A stretch of DNA of 64,000 nucleotides from Gammaproteobacteria bacterium (GTDB lineage Bacteria; Pseudomonadota; Gammaproteobacteria; DSM-19610), in contig WGBO01000006.1 of the NCBI GenBank assembly GCA_015494295.1, positions 62,001-126,000 on the forward strand, in the 5' to 3' direction. The notes below the pieces were generated by a model. It was not told where the DNA came from and ran no database searches. It worked only from the letters and a program-made list of their open reading frames with translations. Shown piece after piece: positions 63,184 to 64,000 of the stretch. How positions within the stretch are numbered: the first letter of the stretch is position 1; every line of letters begins with the position of its first letter. Both the position numbers and the translations under genes were made by a program.

Positions 63184-63896
63184 GATCACGCCGGCAGCGG
63201 GGCGCCGGCCTCGTGGAACTGATGGTGGCCTCGCTCATTGCGCTCGCTGTTCTCGCTACCCTGGTGTCCGTCTACAGCGCGACCGCCCGCCACAGCAGCC
63301 GCCAGTTGCGCGAAACCGACCTGCGAAGCCAGATCCACGCCACACTGGAAACAATCAGCAGCGATATCCGACGCGCGGGTTTCCGCGCCTTCGACGCACG
63401 CAACGAACCCGCAAGCCGCAATCCCTTCCAGCAACCCGGCAACCGGCTGCGCACCGGTGCCCTGCACGGCCAGCCAGACGCATCCTGCATCCTGTACAGC
63501 TACGACCTGGACCGTGACGGCCTGCTCGGCACGGGGCGCTGCGCAGTCAACGGCTGTGTACCCGGCACCGACAGCGACAACGTCGAGCAATTCGGTTTCA
63601 GGCTGAACCGCGGACGCATCCAGTCCCGTTACGGTGGACGCGGGTTCGGCTGCGGAACCGGCAACTGGCAGGCCGTCACCACCACCGGCATTGTCGTTGA
63701 CACACTGAATTTCCGCATTCACCGCACCTGCCTGAACCTCGCCGATGCCGACAGCGACTGCGCGCCGGACCGGCCCGCCCTTTGGCAACGCGCGGTGGAA
63801 CTGCAACTTGGCGCGCACCTGCCGGGAGACGAGGACTTCCAACTGCTGCTGTCGCGCTGGGTGCACATCCGCAACGACCGCCTGGAGGAGCCCTGA
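63177..63896 (+). CDS. PilW-like minor pilin
   Basis: 239 residues. Short basic leader (Arg-Ser-Arg-Arg-Gln-Arg-Gly), then Ala-Gly-Leu-Val-Glu-Leu-Met, with Ala after the Gly and Glu at +5, and a hydrophobic helix. The larger C-terminal body has several cysteines (Cys-Ile-Leu, Cys-Ala-Val-Asn-Gly-Cys) expected to form periplasmic disulfides. Part of the FimT-PilW-PilX minor pilin operon; the PilX-like gene starts one base after its stop. Confidence 0.86.
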   Translation: MLRSRRQRGAGLVELMVASLIALAVLATLVSVYSATARHSSRQLRETDLRSQIHATLETISSDIRRAGFRAFDARNEPASRNPFQQPGNRLRTGALHGQPDASCILYSYDLDRDGLLGTGRCAVNGCVPGTDSDNVEQFGFRLNRGRIQSRYGGRGFGCGTGNWQAVTTTGIVVDTLNFRIHRTCLNLADADSDCAPDRPALWQRAVELQLGAHLPGDEDFQLLLSRWVHIRNDRLEEP

Positions 63897-63897
63897 G

Positions 63898-64000
63898 ATG
63901 CATACCCGATCGCCGACGGCCACGACGCAGCGTGGCGCCTCGACACTGTTGATGGCCCTGGTACTGATGGTCGCGCTGACCATCGTCACGCTTTCAACGG
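63898..64000 (+). CDS. PilX-like minor pilin, 5' part (truncated by window end)
   Basis: The first 34 codons of a gene starting at ATG 63898. After a polar start (Thr-Arg-Ser-Pro-Thr-Ala-Thr-Thr-Gln) come Arg-Gly-Ala-Ser-Thr-Leu-Leu and a hydrophobic helix (Met-Ala-Leu-Val-Leu-Met-Val-Ala-Leu), as in PilX. The mature +5 Glu typical of pilins is absent, which is common in PilX. Assignment relies on position behind PilW. Confidence 0.75.
   Translation, partial: MHTRSPTATTQRGASTLLMALVLMVALTIVTLST

Overview
The window is GC-rich, almost fully coding chromosomal DNA from a Gram-negative bacterium, most likely a gammaproteobacterium. The lineage call is inferred from gene content: LptF/LptG, long-form PstC/PstA with PhoBR, the O2-independent ubiquinone genes UbiU/UbiV/UbiT, ergothioneine genes, NhaD, PEP-CTERM proteins and type IV minor pilins. 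This mix recalls marine or sulfur-oxidising gammaproteobacteria, but no rRNA is present to settle it.

Layout. 1-12.2 kb is a cell-envelope block: glycosyltransferases, an O-antigen-ligase-like protein, two ELM1-like proteins flanking lptF-lptG and an MsbA-like ABC exporter, then a discrete acyl carrier protein with a serine-palmitoyltransferase-like enzyme, and murA. 12.2-14.6 kb has a PAS-GGDEF-EAL protein and gloA. 14.7-21.5 kb, on the minus strand, holds argG and a pyruvate dehydrogenase cluster in which E2 and E3 are one 1023-residue protein; two copies of an unusual structured repeat lie between argG and the E2-E3 gene. 21.8-28.3 kb is mixed: pyrC, rnt, a dihaem peroxidase, a CBS-GGDEF protein, nhaD and a monothiol glutaredoxin. 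28.4-34.5 kb has an AsnB-type amidotransferase resembling the N-acetylglutaminylglutamine amidotransferase, a diguanylate cyclase coupled to a PstS-like binding protein, and an orphan hydantoinase B. 35.4-37.8 kb is argD-argF followed by the third repeat copy. 37.8-46.9 kb is the phosphate regulon (phoU, pstB, pstA, pstC, a PilZ-like gene, pstS, phoR, phoB) with a Pho-box-like site upstream of pstC, pstS and phoB. 47-50 kb is egtD diverging from egtC-egtB. 50-55.5 kb is an apparent anaerobic ubiquinone locus behind an FNR-type site: two radical SAM genes, ubiU, ubiV, a TauD-like oxygenase, ubiT and a cysteine-rich LuxR-type regulator. 55.7-64 kb has an FKBP, nadC, a PEP-CTERM protein, tRNA-Thr, a PiT transporter with its DUF47 partner, a Fur-family regulator, thiO and minor pilin genes cut by the window edge.

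The most unusual structure is the repeat family at 15909-16100, 16145-16340 and 37561-37797. Each copy has a related core of about 123-129 nt enclosed by long inverted arms. The arms are perfect over their distal 26-40 bp within a copy, yet their sequence is unrelated between copies. Inner stems also change sequence while keeping their pairing. Other points of note are the ACP/SPT pair (possible sphingolipid synthesis), the E2-E3 fusion, the binding-protein/cyclase pair, the cysteine-spaced LuxR regulator beside ubiT, and a terminator-like hairpin in the argD leader.
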